Shown here: piece after piece, positions 1 through 10,814 of the stretch
How positions within the stretch are numbered: the stretch's first letter is position 1
How the letters are laid out: every line of letters starts with the position of its first letter
Origin: Aldrovandia affinis
Taxonomy: Eukaryota > Chordata > Actinopteri > Notacanthiformes > Halosauridae
Length of the DNA stretch: 64,000 nt
Direction of reading: 5' to 3'
Assembly (NCBI GenBank): GCA_029706075.1
Contig: JAINUG010000055.1
Location: 682,001 to 746,000, forward strand
Position numbers and translations under genes: made by a program
The notes under the pieces: generated by a model
Database searches by the model: none
Seen by the model: the letters and a program-made list of their open reading frames with translations, nothing else
What the model was told of the DNA's origin: nothing

Positions 1-537
1 CTCGGGGGCACCCACCCCGAGCCCTAGATCTCGTGAGAAGTATGAGCTTCCCCTACCCATTAACCTTCCCAAAGTTAGTTTCTCTGCGAACTCTCAACCA
101 AGGGAGTGTTTCCTTGCCACTGTCATGCTTTTTTGGGGGTGGGGGGAGGGTATAAGCTTGGCATCTGTTTGTTAAGCGTTCTGTGACAATGTATAAAAAA
201 AGCTATACAAAACATTCAAATTAAACTTGACAAATCGAAAGGTCTTGCAACACAGGCAACAACTGTCATTAAAGAAGCAATCTTTTAAGTTCTGTCATTT
301 GTAAAGGTTTGCTCATCGACAGCAGGCAGCATTTCTGCACTGGAGAAACACTTCTCAATTGTATTTTTAAGAGAATTATACTGAACTGAAATTGTAGGGT
401 ATCTGTAGCAGGGCCCAGTGGTGGCAAATTAGCCTAGCTTTTTTTTTGTCCTGATCTGTGACCAATCAGAATGATGGAATTTGATTTGCTAATGGGAACT
501 GACGGTATCCATTCTTCTTGGCCCACTGTGGCATCTG
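1..537. other. Gene-free leading segment
   Basis: No exon, RNA gene or recognisable transposon end is visible here. The first 23 bases can form a short stem (ctcgggg pairing with ccccgag). The rest is ordinary AT-rich sequence. Confidence 0.5.
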
Positions 538-539
538 TC

Positions 540-1000
540 AACAATGTGAGGGGAATAAATCAGCAGTATGTTGTGTGAGGAGGGAATAAACAGCAGTGTG
601 TTGTGATGTGTGAGGGGGGAATAAACAGCAGTGTGTTGTGATGTGTGAGGGGGGAATAAACAGCAGTGGGTTGTGTGGGGGAATGAGAAGCAGTGTGTTG
701 TTGGTGTGAGGGGGAATGAGCATCAGTGGGTTGTGTGGGGGAATGAGAAGCAGTGTGCTGTTGGTGTGAGGGGGAATGAGCAGTAGTGAGTTGTGTGGGG
801 GAATGAGAAGCAGTGTGTTGTTGGTGTGAGGGGGAATGAGCAGTAGTGGGTTGTGTGGGGGAATGAGAAGCAGTGTGTTGTTGGTTTGTGGGGGAATGAG
901 AAGCAGTGTGTTGTTGGTGTGAGGGGGAATGAGAAGCATTGTGTTGTTGGTGTGAGGGGGAATGAGAAGCATTGTGTTGTTGGTGTGAGGCAGGTGGCTG
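540..1000. repeat. G-rich minisatellite, ~30 bp units
   Basis: Head-to-tail units of about 30 bp carry the shared words 'ggggaatgagaagcagtg' and 'tgttgttggtgtgag'. Alternating unit variants make a higher-order period near 60 bp between about 660 and 890. Any reading frame across it is a periodic artefact, giving LLLIPPH- or TASHSP-type repeats on the minus strand. Confidence 0.9.
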
Positions 1001-1109
1001 GGAGGTAGGGTGTGCCTTGTTTTCTTTCCCCATTCTGCACAGACCTGTCTGTGCTTTCACATAACAATGGCTGCTCAGTCCCATCTGCCAGGAAGACAAC
1101 AAAGCCTAC

Positions 1110-2200
1110 TGCTCTATGCTCACCGCTCTCTCTCTCTGCTCATTGCTCTCTCTCTCTGCTCACCTCTTTCTCTGCTCACCTCTTTCTCTGCTCACCTCTC
1201 TCTCTGCTCACCTCTTTCTCTCTGCTCACTGCTCTGTCTCTCTCTGCTCACCGCTCTCTCTATCTGCTCACCATTCTCTCTCTCTGCTCACCTCTCTCTC
1301 TCTCTCTGCTTACCGCTCTCCCTGCTCACTGCTCTCTCTCTCTGCTCACCTCTTTCTCTCTGCCCACTGCTCTGTCTCTCTCTCTCTGCTCACCTCTCTC
1401 TCTCTGCCCACTGCTCTCTCTCTCTCTCTCTGCTCACTGCTCTCTCTGCTCACCGCTCTCTCTCTGCTCACCGCTCTCTCGCTCTCTGCTCATGACTCTC
1501 TCGCTCTCTGCTCACCGCTCTCTCTCTGCTCACCTCTTTCTCTCTGCTCACTGCTCTGTCTCTCTCTCTGCTCACCGCTCTCTTGCTCTGTGCTCACCAC
1601 TCTCGCTCTCTGCTCTCGACTCTCTCGCTCTCTGCTCACCGGTCTCTCTCTGCTCACCTCTTTCTCTCTGCTCACTGCTCTGTCTCTCTCTCTGCTCACT
1701 GCTCTCTCTCTCTGCTCACCTCTTTCTCTCTGCCCACTGCTCTGTCTCTCTCTCTCTGCTCACCTCTTTCTCTCTGCCCACTGCTCTGTCTCTCTCTCTC
1801 TCTCTGCTCACCACTCTCTCGCTCTCTGCTCACGACTCTCGCTCTCTGCTCACCGCTCTCTCTGCTCACCTCTTTCTCTCTGCTCACTGCTCTGTCTCTC
1901 TCTCTCTGCTCACTGCTCTCTCTCTCTGCTCACCTCTTTCTCTCTGCCCACTGCTCTGTCTCTCTCTCTCTGCTCACCTCTTTCTCTCTGCCCACTGCTC
2001 TGTCTCTCTCTCTCTGCTCACTGCTCTCTCTCTGCTCACCGCTCTCGCTCTCTGCTCACGACTCTCTCTCTCTCTGCTCACCGCTCTCTCTCTGCTCACC
2101 TCTTTCTCTCTGCTCACTGCTCTGTCTCTCTCTGCTCACCGCTCTCTTGCTCTGTGCTCACCACTCTGTCTCTCTCTGCTCACCTCTCATTGCACCACTC
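1110..2200. repeat. Pyrimidine-rich minisatellite (CT)n-TGCTCACC
   Basis: About 1.1 kb of irregular tandem units has the form (tctc)n followed by 'tgctcacc' plus gctc, tctttc or actc. The plus strand is almost purely pyrimidine with regular 'tgctcac' interruptions. Because stop codons are scarce in this composition, all three plus frames stay open for hundreds of codons and encode Leu/Ser-rich repeats. I treat none of them as genes. Long mirror-symmetric polypyrimidine tracts can form triplex (H-DNA), but that is inference. Confidence 0.9.
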
Positions 2201-2401
2201 TACCTGTCTTCCCATTCTCTGCCCTCCTTTTTCACCACACACCGCTCTGTCTGCTCCCTCGCTCTCTCCGCCCGTGTTCCGCCCGTGTTCCTTTCAAACC
2301 CTCAGTTTGTTGTGCCAAGTCCCCACAACATTGACTGCCAACCACAACGATCAACCTCAGTCATAAGACAACTTTTGTGAAGGCCGTTCCCATGAGCCGA
2401 G

Positions 2402-2689
2402 ACGTTTCGCGGAGCAGTAGAATCTGTTTCACGTGTTTGCGTAGTCATTCCGTGTCACATCAAAGAAGATGCGTCAGTTGCGTGGGTTTACTTTGGTTAC
2501 AAGCGAGCCGACAAAGACCAGAAAGGAGGCGTGTTCTGCAAGTACTGTAACAAAGCGGTCGACCGGAATACGTCAAATCTGTTCCATCATTTAAGAAGTT
2601 ATCACGAAAAGGAATATAAAGAATGTATGGTGAAAAAAAGAGGCAGAGGCAAGCAAAAAATCATATGCAGACGCGAAAAGGCAGACATA
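2402..2689 (+). pseudogene. hAT transposase N-terminal fragment with BED zinc finger
   Basis: An open frame reads through a BED-type zinc finger: an aromatic pair (W-V-Y-F), then C-K-Y-C, T..L, then H-H-L and S-Y-H. This is the DNA-binding module of hAT transposases and of the ZBED genes derived from them. The basic stretch after it (KKRGRGKQ) is followed at once by the end of a Tc1 element at 2692. No dimerisation or catalytic hAT region follows, so this is a truncated fragment. A host ZBED exon is possible, but no splice donor is apparent. Confidence 0.7.
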
Positions 2690-2691
2690 TA

Positions 2692-4175
2692 CAGTCAGGT
2701 CCATACATTTTTGGACATTGACAAACTTATTGTTATTTTAGCTGTCTACCACAGAATATTGGAGTTGAAATTAAATAATAATATGAGCTCAAAGTGCAAC
2801 AAGTTTCAACTTTAATTTGAGGGTATTTACATCCAAATTGGGTGAACGGTGTACAGCACTTTTTATATGTGGTCCTCCCCTTTTTAAGGAACCAAAAGTA
2901 ATTGGACAATTGGCTGCTCAGCTGTTCCATGGCCAGGTGTGTGTTATTCCCTCATTATTTCATGTACAAGTAAGCAGATAAAAGGTCTAGAGTTGATTTC
3001 AAGTGTGGCATTTGCATTTGGAATCTGTTGCTGTTAACTCTCAATATGAAGTCCAAAGAGCTATCACTGAAGCAAGCCATCATTAGGCTGAAAAATCAAA
3101 ACAAACCCATCAGAGAGATGGCAAAAACATTAGGTGTGGCCAAATCAACTATTTGGTACATTATTAAAAAGAAAGAACACACTGGTGAGCTCAGGAACAC
3201 CAAAAGGCCCGGAAGACCACGGAAAACAACTGTGGTGGATGACAGAAGAATTATTTCCCTGATGAAGAAAAACCCCTTCACAACAGTTGGCCAGATCAAG
3301 AACACCCTCCAGGAGGTAGGCGTATCTGTGTTAAAGTCAACAATCAAGAGAAGACTTCACCAGAGTAAATACAGAGGGTTTACCACAAGATATAAACCAT
3401 TGGTAAGCCTCAAAAACAGGAAGACTAGATTAGAGTTTGCCAAAAAAACATCTAAAGAAGCCTGTACAGTTCTGGAACAACATCTTATGGACAGATGAGA
3501 CAAATATCAACTTGTACCAGAATGATGGTAAGAAAAAATGGTAAGAGAAGATGTTCATCTGTGAAGCATGGTGGAGGTAGTGTTATGGCGTGGGCATGTA
3601 TGACAACTGGTTCCCTTGTATTTATTGATGATGGCAAAAAGCAGCATGATGAATTCTGAAGTGTACAGGGCTATATTATCTGCTCAGATTGAGCCAAATG
3701 CTTCGAAACTCATTGGACGGCGCTTCACAGTGCAGATGGACAATGACCCGACGCATATACTGCGAAAACAACCCAATACTTTTTTAAGGCAAAGAAGTGG
3801 AATGTTCTGCAATGGCCAAGTCAATCACCTGACCTGAATCTAATTGAGCATGCATTTCACTTGCTGAAGGCAAAACTGAAGGCAAGAACAAGCAGGAACT
3901 GAAGACAGCGGCACTAAAGTTTAATCACCAGGGAAGAAACCCAGCGTTTGGTGATGTCTATGGGTTCCAGACTTCAGGCAGTCATTGACTGCAAAGGATT
4001 TGCAAGTATTAAAAATGACAATTTAATTAATGATTATGTTAGTTTGTCCAATTACTTTTGAGCCCCTAAAATTGTGGGGGGGGGCTATGTATAAAAATGG
4101 TCCTACACGATTCATATAATATTTTTGACAAAACCCTTCAATTAAAGCTGAAAGTCTACACTTAAAGCACACTTG
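2692..4175 (+). mobile_element. Tc1-like transposon, inactive
   Basis: The left end starts right after a TA with 'cagtcaggtccatacatt'. The subterminal 'ctttaatttgagggtattt' reappears inverted near 4130-4160 ('aaacccttcaattaaagc'). The transposase starts at 3046 with a paired-like helix-turn-helix and the GRPRKTT linker. It reads to 3498, then breaks by frameshift and stops. Pieces of the catalytic core remain: 'DNDPTH' near 3740 and a 'NLIEHAFHLLKAK' remnant near 3836. The outer right terminal repeat is missing; the homology stops just before the LTR element at 4185. Confidence 0.85.
3046..3900 (+). pseudogene. Tc1 transposase pseudogene (element at 2692)
   Basis: The first 151 codons (3046-3498) are intact and hold two HTH motifs (IREMAKTLGVAKSTIWYI, then KSTIKRRL) joined by GRPRKTT. 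After codon 151 a stop and several frame changes destroy the catalytic domain. The second part continues in another frame from 3616 with S-AQIEPNASKLIGRRF and the DND catalytic motif. It is closely related to the transposase of the 31531 element but not identical. Confidence 0.8.
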
Positions 4176-4184
4176 CCAATATAT

Positions 4185-4589
4185 TGTAGCACAGTGCCAG
4201 ATGTGGTCACCGAGTCAGGTGGTGAGTGGACAGAAAGGAGACAAAAAGGTAGTGGATTATTCTATTAGTGCGAGGTACGAAAATAACAAAACCAATACCA
4301 AACTTGCAACTCAAACAAAACAACTTCCGAAAAAACGATTGAGAAAGGTACCCCATTAGCCACAACATTCTCCCCTTTCTAAAGGCACAGAAAATGGTGC
4401 CTTTATAATGGGCCTGACGAAGGCAATGAGCAGCAGCTTGGCTGATTACAATTCAACCTCAGCTGTGTGCCTGTAGGTAAGGTCGCTGCTGTCTGAAGTC
4501 CTGCAGGTTTCCCAGGCTGTGGGAGGAACCAGGACAGCAGCCAGAGGAGGAGCTGCCCTCTCCACTCCTCAACTCCTCCAGGCATCACA
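4185..4589 (-). repeat. 3' LTR of the LTR element
   Basis: This is the LTR copy downstream of the element's coding sense. Compared with its partner it lacks a ~20-bp segment containing ttttatta (AATAAA on the element's strand). It keeps a short 'ttataaagg' segment that the partner has lost. The indels and scattered substitutions show the two LTRs diverged after insertion. Confidence 0.85.
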
Positions 4590-5301
4590 CACCCTCCCCC
4601 TCAGCTCCAACCAAGGGGAGGATGCGGCAAATGGGAGACGCCGGGAGGGGAACAACAGGTACGCATGAGGTCTCGTCCCCCAGATCAAAGACTCGGTACT
4701 ACAAACGGACCAGGGAGATGATGCAGAAGGCCTGTAAAACAAAGGGCAAGGTTATGAGGTGAGGCACAAAGTCAGCATGGCTCCCCCTAGCTGGGGAGCG
4801 AAGACTGTTGGTCCCTTGGACCACAATAAGGGCACAGCCACTGTAAGACTCGGTGGTGTGAGGTGAGAAGACCACCACATGGCTGTTCAGGCAGGGCAGC
4901 ATGGTGCCTTCAGCTGGCCCCACGGAACAAGGCAGCACAGGGGCCTCAGCTGGCCCCATGAGACAAGGCAACACGGGGGCGTCAGCTGGCCCCATGGGAC
5001 AAGGCAGCGAGGCGACCACCAGCAGAGCAGTGAGGCAACATTGGCTGGGCCCTCCAGGTTGTCATCATCTGTGCTAAGTGCTGCGACAGGCTCAACTGGT
5101 TCAAATTCAGCTTCTGCCTCAGCCTCGATCTCAGCATCCGCGGCCATGGGTTTGGTGATGGGCACTGCTTCCGGGACAGGCTCAAAGTGCACTTTCCGAT
5201 TCCTCTGTGCTTTCTACTAGGGCAAGACTGACTGGTGCAGGCTTCTCCACGACAGGGGAAGGAACTTCCTCCTGGGTAGGTTCTGGGGCTTCCTCCCCAG
5301 C

Positions 5302-5532
5302 TTATGTTTCAGGCTCCAAAATGGACTCTGGCGCCCAGTCCGCAGCAGGCTCATCTGCTGGGACAGGTTCTTCTGGTTGAACAACAGTCTTTGGTTCTGG
5401 CTCTGGTTCAGGCTCAGGCACCAGGGCCATCTCAGGTGCAGCAGCTTCCACCAGAGTTTCTGTGGCTGTAATCTCTTCTGTGGTTGCATGGACCTCGGCA
5501 CTCACCGTCTCCTGGACTGCCTCAGTTACCAT
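5302..5532 (-). pseudogene. Acidic Pro-Glu-rich frame inside the LTR element
   Basis: A 76-codon minus-strand frame is rich in E, P, V and A with a PEPEPEPEP run. It lies downstream of, and out of frame with, the longer frame at 5568-6062, so it may be the tail of one original protein broken by a frameshift near 5560. Function unknown. Confidence 0.4.
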
Positions 5533-5567
5533 GGCTAACGCTGCAACATCATCTTCTGCCTTTTCTG

Positions 5568-6062
5568 CTACGGTGACCTCCGGTCAAATGGCGGGAGTTT
5601 GTAGTCCGTCCTCCTCTGGCTCAATGGCCCATGGAGAAGGACAACTGGAGCAACCATCTTCATGAGACGGGTAAGGTAGGCCCAGTTGCACTGCAGTGCC
5701 TCCCTCTGGGTAGCCTCGTCTTCGTCCATGCAGTCCAGGATGCCATTTACCTCCCGGTACTGCTGATCCAGGTACAGCTCCTCGTCCATCTCCAGCCAGG
5801 TGTACACCTCTGGGGACCTCAGCCATCTCAGGTCTGCCTTCACATCCCAGCAGTGTTGGGGTGCTCCCCAGAGCCCTGAGTTGGGACATTCTTCACATTC
5901 TGTCTGGAACGCTGCAGCAAGGCACAGTAGCTCTCCTAGGAGGTGTGAGGGGCAGGCTTCAAAGTCATTCCATTTTATGCCCATTAGGTTGAAGGGCATC
6001 TCGTAGGGACTGGGGCTTCTTGCTGGGGGCAGGGCAAGAAGCTTGCCATGCTTCTTGGCCAT
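5568..6062 (-). CDS. Unrecognised gag-like ORF of the LTR element
   Basis: A 164-codon ATG-started frame sits between the two LTRs in element sense. It contains several Trp and Cys residues and an acidic middle (EMDEELYLDQQY). I do not recognise a zinc knuckle, protease or polymerase motif. Its position, first in the element just after the primer-binding site, fits a gag-like structural protein, but this is inference from position only. Codons are not biased like the host exons in this window. Confidence 0.4.
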   Translation of the reverse strand: MAKKHGKLLALPPARSPSPYEMPFNLMGIKWNDFEACPSHLLGELLCLAAAFQTECEECPNSGLWGAPQHCWDVKADLRWLRSPEVYTWLEMDEELYLDQQYREVNGILDCMDEDEATQREALQCNWAYLTRLMKMVAPVVLLHGPLSQRRTDYKLPPFDRRSP

Positions 6063-6191
6063 TACACTTAGCTGTAACAGCGCTTCGCAGTGCTTCTTTG
6101 GCGGTATTAAAAAAACAAAACAAAAAACGGACTACTTGTGTCCTGTCCACTCAAAGACCAGGGTGCTTGGTTGCCTGCATTCTCCACCATA

Positions 6192-6589
6192 TGTAGCACA
6201 GTGCCAGGTGTGGTCACCGAGTTAGTGGTGAGTGGACAGAAAGGAGACAAAAAGGTAGTGGATTGGCCCAGGGCTGTTTTATTATATTGGTGCGAGGTAC
6301 GAAAATAACAAAACCAATACAAAACTTGCAACTGAAACAAAACACCTTCCAAAAAAAACTATAGAGAAAGGCACCCCACTAGCCACAACATTCTCCCCTT
6401 TCTAAAGACACAGAAATGGTGCCTGACGAAGGCAACGAGCAGCAGCTTGGCTGATTACAAATCAACCTCAGCTGTGTGTGCCTGTAGGTAAGGCCACTGC
6501 TGTCTGAAGTCCTGCAGGTTTCCCAGGTGGTAGGAGGAACCAGGACAGCAGCCAGAGGAGGAGCCCTCTCCACTCCTCCGGGCATCACA
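6192..6589 (-). repeat. 5' LTR of the LTR element
   Basis: This is the upstream LTR in element orientation. It retains the AATAAA (minus strand, near 6280) that its partner lost. It is bounded by ATAT on the outside and the presumed primer-binding site on the inside. Confidence 0.85.
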
Positions 6590-6593
6590 ATAT

Positions 6594-7178
6594 ACTGTAT
6601 ATAAATATATCCAAATATGAAAGATTTTATAGCCTCGTATGGTACCTCCTGCACTTGCTGCAAATTACTCCTAAATGCCTAGGTAGAGGTTAAAAAATTG
6701 TAGCTAATGTTATGGGGAAAGGCCTGTTTTGCTTTTGTGAATTTTAGCTGGAATGTTTACAAAGTCAATGTTACTAATGTCACCACAGATAGGAGGTGGT
6801 TAGGTTTGTGTTACAAAAACTGATATAAACTATTTGATATAATACTAAGTATAGTATTGTCATTGTCATGTTTATTAATGCAATTAGAATATACATTTTC
6901 ATAGTACAACATTTTCATTTGTCACATAAATAGATTTTTAGAAAGATATAGGAATCGCTTCGATGCATTCCGATGCTCGAGTTAAACCCAGGCATATGAA
7001 ACAAAAGGATCTGAACTGGACCGTGTCAATGTGTAAATACAAATTGTAGTGGAAAGTGGAAGTGTGATCTAGCTAAATTGCAATTAATTATAGGACCAAT
7101 GCCGAATAATAAATATGCGATACGAATCGTACGATACAATATAATTTGTTTGTCCCAATGGGGAAACTTGCCTACGTA

Positions 7179-7210
<32 letters not shown>
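6594..7210. other. Gene-free AT-rich spacer with (TG)/(TA) microsatellite
   Basis: Nothing gene-like is visible. A (TG)n(TA)n microsatellite at about 7181-7210 adjoins the Tc1 insertion point, as expected for TA-targeting elements. Confidence 0.5.
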
Positions 7211-8791
7211 CACAGTACTGTGCAAAAGTTTTAGGCAGGTGTGAAGAAATGCTGTAAAGTAAGAATGCTTTCAAATATATACATTTTAATTGTTTATTTT
7301 TATCAATTTACAAAATGCAAAGTGAGTGAACAGAAGAAAAATCTAAATCAAATCAATATTTGGTGTGACTACCCTTTGCCTTCAAACCAGCATCAATTCT
7401 TATAGGTACACTTGCACAAACTCAGGGATTTTGTAGGATTATAGTCAGGTGTATGATTAACCAATTATACCAAACAGGTACTAATGATCATCAATTTCAT
7501 ATGTAGGTTGAAACAGTCATTAACTGAAACAGAAACAGCTGTGTAGGAGGATTAAAACTGGGTGAGGAACAGCCAAACTCTGGGTGAGGTTGTGGAAGAC
7601 AGTTTCATGTCACAGGTCATACACCATGGCAAGACTGAGCACAGCAACAAGACACAAGGTAGTTATACTGCATCAGCAAGGTCTCTCCCAGGCAAAGATT
7701 TCAAAGCAGACTGCGGTTTGAAGATGTGCTGTTCAAGCTCTTTTGAAGAAGCACAAAGAAACGGGCAACGTTGAGGACAGTAGACGCAGTGGTCGGCCAA
7801 GGAAACTTAATGTAGCAGATGAAACACATCATGCTTACTTCCCTTCGAAATCGGAAGATGTCCAGCAGTGCCATCAGCTCAGAACTGGCAGAAACCAGTG
7901 GGACCCAGGTACACCCATCTACTGTCCGGAGAAGTCTGGCCAGAAGTGGTCTTCATGGAAGAATTGCAGCCAAAAAGCCATACGTCCGACGTGGAAACAA
8001 GGCTAAGCGACTCAACTATGCACGAAAACATAGGAACTGGGGTGCAGAAAAATGGCAGCAGGTACTCTGGCCTGATGAGTCAAAATGTGAAATATTTGGC
8101 TGTAGCAGAAGGCAGTTTGTTCGCGGAAGGGCTGGAGAGCGGTACAATAATGAGTGTCTGCAGGCAACAGTGAAGCATGGTGGAGGTTCTATGCAAGTTT
8201 GGGGCTGCATTTCTGCAAATGGAGTTGGGGATTTGGTCAGGATTAATGGTGTCCTCAATGCTGAGAAATACAGGCAGATACTTATCCATCATGCAATACC
8301 ATCAGGGAGGCGTCTGATTGGCCCCAAATGTATTGTGCAGCAGGACAACGACCCCAAACATACAGCCAATGTCATTAAGAACTATTGTCAGCGTAAAGAA
8401 GAACAAGGAGTCCTGGAAGTGATGGTTTGGCGCCCACAGAGCCCTGATCTCAACATCATCGAGTCTGTCTGGGATTACATGAAGAGACAGAAGGATTTGA
8501 GGCAGCCTACATCCACAGAAGATCTGTGGTTAGTTCTCCAAGATGTTTGGAACAACCTACCTGCCGAGTTCCTTAAAAAACTGTGTGCAAGTGTACCTAG
8601 AAGAATTGATGCTGTTTTGAAGGCAAAGGGTGGTCACACCAAATATTGATTTGATTTAGATTTATCTTCTGTTCATTCACTTTGCATTTTGTTAATTGAT
8701 CAAAATAAACTATTAACACTTCTATTTTTGAAAGCATTCTTACTTTACAGCATTTTTTCACACCTGCCTAAAACTTTTGCACAGTACTGTG
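7211..8791 (+). mobile_element. Tc1/mariner-type transposon, DD38E spacing, near-complete
   Basis: Terminal inverted repeats begin 'cacagtactgtgcaaaagtt' at the left and end 'aaacttttgcacagtactgtg' at the right. Both are flanked by TA within TATA microsatellites. The subterminal 'ctgtaaagtaagaatgctttc' is also inverted at the right end. The transposase spans 7626-8649 with one in-frame stop and a frameshift in its N-terminal third, while the catalytic part is intact. The inner outermost 12 bases are themselves palindromic (cacagtactgtg). Confidence 0.9.
7626..8649 (+). pseudogene. DD38E transposase, two lesions
   Basis: The frame starts M-A-R-L-S-T at 7626 and hits a TGA after about 31 codons. 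It changes frame around 7800-7820, after the GRPRKL linker. From 7819 to 8649 the frame is uninterrupted (276 codons). It holds the catalytic D in LWPDESK, the D in QQDNDPKHT and the E in NIIESVWDY. I count 38 residues between the last D and E, not the 34 typical of Tc1, so it belongs with the DD38E group of Tc1/mariner enzymes. C-terminal KGGHTKY matches the usual Tc1 ending. Confidence 0.85.
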
Positions 8792-8869
8792 TATATATAT
8801 ATATATAATTGCAGTTGCATTCTTTTTGTCACTTCAGATAGGAGTTATCTTCACGGTTCTGTTGTGTGG

Positions 8870-9135
8870 TGGAAAAACGGCACAGGGACTTGACCCGTGA
8901 AGGGGATAGTTACGGGTACGAATGGTTACCATGCTGTGCCATACCGTACTGTGTGGTGGAAAAACGCCATGAGAGTCCAGTGGCCAGCACATAATTGGCC
9001 ATAGCTTCACCCGGGGGGAGGGTTTGGTTCGACGTGTTATTCCCTGCTTCATTACGCAGTAACATCTCCTCGATCAAGCACCTGCAGTCTACCTGCGCCA
9101 ACAACCGCTGCGAGGATTAACTGGTGGACTGCAGA
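8870..9135 (+). repeat. Dispersed repeat, copy 1 of 2
   Basis: Contains 'ttggccatagcttcacccgg', a 'gagggtttggttcgacg' segment and an end 'ggtggactgcag'. A diverged copy occurs at about 10960-11130, with the same order of blocks (attggcc...ggagggttgaaattggc...cctgcagcc...ggaggactgca). Family not identified. Confidence 0.5.
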
Positions 9136-9589
9136 GTGAAAAGAAGCAGAGGCCGGCTGCCTGCATCTCTACACTCTCTTGATTAAAAAAAAAAGAAAAA
9201 CGGGCTTGTCCGGGGTGAGACAGGCCTACAAATGCAATTGGACATTCCAGACTGGGGAGAATACATTACAAGCAAATCTGGTTTCTGGTTGAGAATGTTT
9301 GACATAAATTGACAGTAAAATACATGTTAATCTTTTTCTACTAGTTCTCTATGTGTTTATGCATTAAACAAATAGGTTTTTGACATTCCGAAGGGCAGGA
9401 GTAATAAATGATAGTACATTTGCATGTATTTGCTGGTCTTTTATGACCAGCGTCAGTAAGTAAACAAGCAGGTGGGAAGGCGTAATGCATGAACTAAGTG
9501 TGTGTCTGTGTGTGTGTGTGCGGGAGGGAGGGAGGGAGTGGGAGGTGCCCCAAGGTGGAGTCAGGCGAGTTCCCATGCTATATAAATAT

Positions 9590-9865
9590 ATAAATGAGAA
9601 AAATAGGGGGCCTCCCGCGTGGTCGGGAGTGCCATTAGGGGGCGGCAATTGCCTGTCCGCCCCAGGGAGGAGTGAGGGAAGCCAACATGAGTCCGCTGCG
9701 TATAGGAGTGGCTCTGGAGTACCAGAGTTACGGTCGACAGGGCAAGTGCCATCTCAGAGGAGACGATACTTCGCAATATGAGGGGAGGGATTGGCATGAA
9801 AAATAGAGGGTGTAATTGGCTACCAAATTGGGAGAAAAATGGGGTCAGAAACACATTCTTGAAGA
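9590..9865 (+). repeat. SINE copy (body), plus strand
   Basis: Shares the word 'gggagtgccattagggggcg' and 'gcaattgcctgtccgcccca' with copies at about 22985-23345 (minus) and 61415-61830 (plus). It also shares the tail 'aattggctaccaaattggga'. The tRNA-like head is mostly missing in this copy. See the 23 kb copy for the Pol III B box. Confidence 0.75.
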
Positions 9866-10477
9866 AAAACAGTCCAATATTGAACCGAGCAGCCCTCGTG
9901 AAACCATTCCCAGCATGCGCTGTATCATTGCCAATCCCGTTTCCGCACAATTACCTCCTCTGGCTCACTGCTGGGCGGATTTGGTGGGAGAGCTAGTGTT
10001 GGCGTTAATTAATTATGCAGAAACGGGTTGACGTTCACATAGCCAGGAATGGTTGCACAAGAGCTGCCTGGTTAAATATTGTAAATATAAATATTGGTCT
10101 GTATTTAAAAAAATAATTTAAAAAATGTTGGTCCGTTTGTTTTTTTTCACCTTCCGATGACACACTTCTCCTTATCTACTTCTGTTCTCCTGACATCAAT
10201 ATTTTCTCCCGACTGCGTCGCTCTGTCCAGTCTGAGCCCCGAGGGCGTGTGTGTGTGTGTGTGTGTGTGTCTGTGTTGCCTAAAAGCAGACACTGAGATC
10301 TCTAAAATAGGCAAATAGTTCAGCGTTTTGATTGGTCATGCCTGTTTGAAACCTCAAGGTCAAAAAGAGAGATGCATATTTATGAGGCTGCCTGGAATGA
10401 ACACGCTAACGTGGACTAAGTTAACAGGTACTTTTAACAAAATTAGAGTCTGCACAGGCAGTGTCAAAACCCCCGAC

Positions 10478-10814
10478 TCGCATAATAATAATAATATACT
10501 TTATTTGCCATGTTACACAAGGTAATTGGAATTTGTCTTTTCACATATCTCCTAGATACACACACACATAGACCCCTATACATATGTATTCCATCAGAGA
10601 GGTCAGAGCGCAGGGTCAGCCATAGTATGGCGCCCCCAGAGCAGTTTAGGGGTTCAGTGGCTTGCTCAAGGGCACTTCGGCAGTGCCCCAGGAAGTGAAC
10701 TAGCCTCCCTCCGGTTTCCAGTTCATTGTTTTTTCATTGGCCTTCCTGGGATTTGAACCAGCAACCCTCCGCTTGCTAGCCCGTGTCGCTGACCACTAAG
10801 CCACTGCTGCCCCA
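10478..10814 (-). repeat. tRNA-derived SINE, apparently complete
   Basis: Read on the minus strand, it starts 'ggggcagcagtggcttagtg' with a Pol III A box (TGGCTTAGTGGTCAG). A B box GGTTCAAATCC follows about 35 bases on. It ends in a (TTA/ATT)n tail at 10478-10500. The head looks like a tRNA, but the anticodon region and acceptor stem do not form a proper tRNA, so this is a SINE and not a tRNA gene. Confidence 0.8.

Larger units (their letters stand above)
4185..6589 (-). mobile_element. Non-autonomous LTR retrotransposon with two LTRs
   Basis: Two direct repeats of about 400 bp (4185-4589 and 6192-6589) flank about 1.6 kb. Read on the minus strand, each LTR begins TGTGATGCC and ends GTGCTACA (TG...CA). 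A 4-bp ATAT lies on both outer sides (4181-4184, 6590-6593) and is the likely target duplication. Directly inside the 5' LTR is 'tggtggagaatgcaggc', a plausible tRNA primer-binding site starting TGG. Directly before the 3' LTR is a purine tract (gagggggagggtg). The interior shows no reverse transcriptase, protease or integrase, so it would depend on enzymes from another element. Confidence 0.85.

Noticed and set aside
538-1102. Minus-strand repeat proteins (LLIPPHTNNT-type)
   Set aside because: Frames of a G-rich minisatellite; the repeat is present in more than one frame.
1012-2380. Three overlapping long plus-strand frames (up to 440 codons) rich in Leu and Ser
   Set aside because: They read through the (TC)n-TGCTCAC minisatellite in all three frames at once; composition, not selection, keeps them open.
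5297-6062. Host gene on the minus strand
   Set aside because: It lies exactly between two LTRs with a primer-binding site and a purine tract, so it belongs to the retroelement.
10740-10814. tRNA gene on the minus strand
   Set aside because: A- and B-box-like sequences are present, but the cloverleaf does not close and SINE body with a (TTA)n tail follows.
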